Positions 61,040 through 64,000 of a stretch of 64,000 bases of DNA are shown in pieces. A program made the position numbers and the translations under genes. The notes under the pieces are model-generated. The model ran no database searches and was not told the origin of the DNA. It saw only the letters and a list, made by a program, of their open reading frames with translations. The DNA is from Herbihabitans rhizosphaerae (GTDB taxonomy: Bacteria > Actinomycetota > Actinomycetes > Mycobacteriales > Pseudonocardiaceae), in assembly GCF_004216555.1 (NCBI RefSeq), contig NZ_SGWQ01000002.1, forward strand, positions 527,219 through 591,218. The letters are read 5' to 3'. How positions within the stretch are numbered: the stretch's first letter is position 1; every line of letters begins with the position of its first letter.

Positions 61040-62189
61040 GTTCGTACCTTGACCCGGTCGAGGTTCCCGATCCGGTGGCCTTGTCCGCGGTCGCCGAGTT
61101 GTGCGACCTGCCGCCGTACGAAGAGCACAGCGACGACTTGTTCGTCGACGCGATGAACCAGATCAACGCGTGGCACGCGGAGCGCTCGGAGTTCTTCGCC
61201 GCGCTGTGGGCCGACACACCGGGTGCGATGGCCGACATCGACGATCTGGCCCGCCAACCGTTGGTACACGCCAACTTCTTCAAGCAGCACTCGCTGGTGT
61301 CGGTGCCCGAGTCCGAGGTCGCGCTGCACGTGACCTCCTCGGGCACCACCGGGCAGAAGTCGCAGATGCACTTCGACAAGTGGACGCTGCACACCGGCCA
61401 GCGCATGGTCGCCAGGATCTTCGACCATCACGGCTGGATCGACGACTCCGAGCCGGTCGACTACCTGATCTACACCCATCAGCCGCGCCCGGCATCCGGC
61501 TCGGCGCCTCTTTCACGGATCACTACCTGTGCGAGTTCGCGCCGGTGCGCACCGTCGAGCACGCCATCCCGCACACCGGTGAGGGCCACGAGTTCGACGC
61601 GTTCGGCTGCGTGCGCGCGCTGCTGCGGTCGGCCAGGGACGAGGTGCCGGTGCGGATCTTCGGGTTCCCCGCCTTCCTTTCCTTCACCTTGGACCGGATG
61701 CGCGCGCTGGGCGTGCCGCCGGTGACGCTGCCGCCGAGTTCGCTGGTGCTGTTCGGCGGCGGCTGGAAGGGCCACGCCGACCAGCAGGTCGGCAAGCCGG
61801 AGTTGTACGCGCGGATCACCGAGCAGCTTGGCATCCCGGACGAGCGCATCCGCGACGGGTTCGGCTCGGTCGAGCACTCGGTGCCCTACTTGGAGTGCGA
61901 GCGGCACAACCTGCACGTGCCGGCGTGGGCGCGGGTGCTGATCCGGTCGGTGCGCGACCTGTCGCCGCTGTCCGACGGCGAGCGCGGCTACCTGCAGTTG
62001 ATCTCGCCGTACATCACCTCGGCGCCGGCCCAGTCCGTCCTGATGGGCGATCTCGCGTCGCTGCACCCGGCTGCCGAGTGCGGCTGCTCCCTGAACACCC
62101 CGTGGTTCCAGGTGCACGGCCGGGCTGGCCTGTCCCGCAACCGCAGCTGCGCGATCGCCGCGGCCGAACTTCTGAAGGGCACCTCGTGA
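61036..62189 (+). pseudogene. LuxE/PaaK-type acyl-protein synthetase, frameshifted
   Basis: TTG 61036 has AAGGAG seven bases upstream. The first frame encodes FKQHSLVSVPESEVALHVTSSGTTGQKSQMHFDKW (adenylate-forming P-loop) and DYLIYTHQPRP up to about 61490. From there the coding signal jumps to the next frame: GIRLGASFTDHYLCEFAPVRTVEHAIP, FGFPAFLSFTLDRM, LVLFGGGWKGHADQQVGKPEL, DGFGSVEHSVPYLECERHNLHVPAW, ending at 62189. Adding one G in the CCGG at 61489-61492 restores a ~384-aa LuxE. LuxE activates fatty acids and passes them to the LuxC reductase. Either a recent mutation or a sequencing error. Confidence 0.8.
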
Positions 62190-64000
62190 CCGAGCATTTA
62201 TGGCAGGGCGAGCGGATCGCCGACGACGAGGCGCGGCGGCGGCTCGATGAGCTTGAGGCGACGGCGGGCCGGGTGCTCGCCGGCGAGCAGATCCGGCCGC
62301 TGCGGGTCATCCGCGCCTGCGATCGCGTGGCCGCGCGATTGGCCGACCAGGACGACGAGCTGACCGGTCGGTTGACCGCCGCGCTGGCCGAGCAGGGAGT
62401 GCCGGCCGCCGAGGCGCGCGACACGCTGGACGGGCTCGCGGCGGCGCTGCGCCGGGAACCGTTGGAGCGCAAGCTGATCCGCGAACTCGGTGGTACCGAT
62501 CCCGGCCGGCTGGCCAGGTTCGACCACCACCAGACGGTGTTCGAGGCGTGGGCGCCGGTCGGTCTGCTGGCGCACGTCGCCCCGGGCAACGCGCCGGCCG
62601 CGGGCGCGCTGAGCGTGGTCGAGGGCCTGCTCAGCGGCAACCTCAACGTGATCAAGACCAGTGGCGCCGACGCCGGGTTCACCACGACGCTGCTGGCCGC
62701 GCTGGCCGACGCCGACCCCGGCGGCGGGATCGCCGAGCGGGTGATCGTGCTGGCCTTCCCGTCCGCGCGCACCGAGTGGCTGCGGCTGATCTGCGCGGCC
62801 GCCGACGCGGTGGCGGTGTGGGGCGGCGAGGAGGCGGTGGCCGGCATGGCCGGGCTGGTCCGGCCGGGCTGCCGGCTGGTCGACTGGGGGCCGAAGCTGT
62901 CCTTCGCTTACCTGACAACGGAATCGTGCACCGACGACGTGCTGGCCGAGGTTGCCGCCGACGTGTGCCGGCTCGACCAGCAGGCCTGCTCCAGTCCGCA
63001 GGTGATCTACCTGGACACCGACGACGAGGCGGAGCTGTTCGCCGTGGGCACCCGTTTCGCGCGGGTGTTGGAACGCGTCTCCGCCGAGTCGCCGGCCAGG
63101 GTGCCCGGTGACGCGGAGTGGGCCGAGATCACCAACACGGTGTTGGTCGCCGACCTGGAGCGGCACCTCGGCCTGACCGACGTGCACACCGCGGAGGACC
63201 GCTCGTGGCGGGTGCTGGTGGACACCCGTTCCGCCCTGCGTGCCTCGCCGCTGCACCGCACCGTGTGGGTCAAACCGTTGCCGCGCAAGGAAATCGGCCG
63301 CTATCTGCGTCCGATGCGCCGCTACCTGCAGACCGCGGGCGTGGGCGCGGACCGGACCGATGTGGCGGTGCTATCCCGGATGCTGCTGGCCGCCGGGGTG
63401 CAGCGGGTGACCGTGCCGGGCGCGATGCTCGGCAGCTACGACGGCGAGCCGCACGACGGGGTGTACGCGTTGCAGCGCTACTCCCGCCGGGTGGACGTGC
63501 AGCTGGACGACCGGTTCGCCACCGACTCCTGCCTCGACGATCTCACCGGCACGGGACAGCTGCCCGCGCCGGACGTCCCGATCACCGGCAAGGCCGCGTT
63601 CGGCACGCTGCAGGAGGACACCAGCCGGGCGGCGGTGTTCTTCCGCAGCGGCGGCACCACCGGCGAGCCGAAGTTGTCCGCGTTCAGCTGGGCCGACTAC
63701 GACGAGCACATGCACGCCGGCGCCGAGGGTCTGCTCGCGGCCGGGCTGGACCCGCGCACCGATCGCGTGATGAACCTGTTCTTCGGCGGCCAGCTCTACG
63801 GCGGGTTCCTCAGCTTCTTCTCGGTGCTGGAGCGGCTCGGCGCGGTGCAGTTCCCGATGGCCGGGCAGCAGAACGGGCACGCCATGGTGGTCAAGTCCAT
63901 TGTGGACAATCGGGTGGACACGCTGCTCGGCATGCCCAGCTACCTGATGCGGCTGTTCGTGGAAGAAGGCGCGGCGCTGCGTGAGTACGGCGGTGTGCGC
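62186..64000 (+). CDS. LuxC-type acyl-CoA reductase fused to a PaaK/LuxE-like adenylation domain, truncated by window
   Basis: 605 codons are present from GTG 62186 (GTGA overlap), and the gene continues past the right edge. Residues ~100-430 are LuxC/acyl-CoA reductase: VAPGNAPAAGALSVVEGLLSGNLNVIKTS (cofactor region), DQQACSSPQVIYL with the acyl-accepting Cys near residue 275, and VWVKPLPRKEIGRYLRPMRRYLQTAGVG. After a linker, residues ~475-605 start a second enzyme: AVFFRSGGTTGEPKLSAFSWADYDEHM, then NLFFGGQLYGGFLSFFSVLE and DTLLGMPSYLMRLF, as in PaaK/LuxE. A fused reductase plus acid-activating domain could make aldehydes from free acids. No luxAB is present. Confidence 0.85.
   Translation, partial: MTEHLWQGERIADDEARRRLDELEATAGRVLAGEQIRPLRVIRACDRVAARLADQDDELTGRLTAALAEQGVPAAEARDTLDGLAAALRREPLERKLIRELGGTDPGRLARFDHHQTVFEAWAPVGLLAHVAPGNAPAAGALSVVEGLLSGNLNVIKTSGADAGFTTTLLAALADADPGGGIAERVIVLAFPSARTEWLRLICAAADAVAVWGGEEAVAGMAGLVRPGCRLVDWGPKLSFAYLTTESCTDDVLAEVAADVCRLDQQACSSPQVIYLDTDDEAELFAVGTRFARVLERVSAESPARVPGDAEWAEITNTVLVADLERHLGLTDVHTAEDRSWRVLVDTRSALRASPLHRTVWVKPLPRKEIGRYLRPMRRYLQTAGVGADRTDVAVLSRMLLAAGVQRVTVPGAMLGSYDGEPHDGVYALQRYSRRVDVQLDDRFATDSCLDDLTGTGQLPAPDVPITGKAAFGTLQEDTSRAAVFFRSGGTTGEPKLSAFSWADYDEHMHAGAEGLLAAGLDPRTDRVMNLFFGGQLYGGFLSFFSVLERLGAVQFPMAGQQNGHAMVVKSIVDNRVDTLLGMPSYLMRLFVEEGAALREYGGVR

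Noticed and set aside
59909-64000. Bioluminescence operon
   Set aside because: LuxC- and LuxE-like enzymes occur without luciferase subunits in the window, and these families serve other pathways.
1-64000. CRISPR arrays, rRNA genes, insertion sequences
   Set aside because: No regularly spaced direct repeats, rRNA-like sequence or transposase genes were found on either strand.

Overview
The window is high-GC actinomycete chromosome. Dense operons with 1-11 base overlaps, frequent GTG/TTG starts, an IniB/dynamin locus, twin-arginine exported enzymes and ABC sugar importers without their own ATPase all point to a Pseudonocardiaceae-like soil actinomycete. The family assignment is inference; no rRNA is present.

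Left part (1-13.6 kb): a truncated dynamin-like GTPase and an IniB-like protein (minus strand) face a short Hsp70-type ATPase and a large STAND/LuxR regulator (plus strand). This is an iniBAC-like cell-envelope stress locus. A deazaflavin-type nitroreductase gene follows. Next come an NCS1 permease with a cysteine-rich tail and a complete urease operon, ureABCFGD without ureE. A 66-bp relic of the nitroreductase 3' end lies at the end of ureD.

Central part (13.7-26.4 kb): a nine-gene minus-strand operon and a divergent three-gene operon share a 99-bp control region with nested inverted repeats. Read together, they encode a sugar importer, an N-acetylhexosaminidase without a signal peptide, an exported lactonase, a gluconate-type permease, a D-aminoacylase-type deacetylase, a PLP fold-III dehydratase, KDG kinase, KDPG aldolase, RidA and an IclR regulator. 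The best single explanation is catabolism of C1-oxidised chitin (N-acetylglucosaminic acid) through glucosaminate, KDG and KDPG. That route is known from marine Gram-negative bacteria, and an actinobacterial version is the most interesting candidate here.

28-37 kb: two Lcp-like (DUF2236) exported oxygenases, an OxiA/OxiB-type molybdenum hydroxylase, a TetR regulator, an acyl-CoA synthetase and an acyl-CoA dehydrogenase form a probable polyisoprene (rubber) degradation locus.

37-49 kb: accessory material. It contains DUF2252 and unknown proteins, a tyrosine recombinase facing a zinc-motif coiled-coil protein across palindromic sites, a lower-GC frame-disrupted stretch, a methyltransferase/P450 pair with a TetR regulator, and two FAD enzymes (one ArsO-like) behind an array of ATCGAT repeats.

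49-64 kb: a lipoprotein, a VanW-domain protein, a membrane-anchored cyclase-like protein, and a polar amino-acid ABC transporter operon ending in an unusual class V aminotransferase-YheO/HTH fusion. These are followed by a GH92 mannosidase, tRNA-Leu(GAG), and a GNAT-LuxE-LuxC cassette in which luxE carries a frameshift and LuxC is fused to a second adenylation-like domain cut by the window end. A 13-bp palindrome, GTCCAC(A/T)GTGGAC, recurs eight times inside unrelated genes, always encoding Ser-Thr-Val-Asp.
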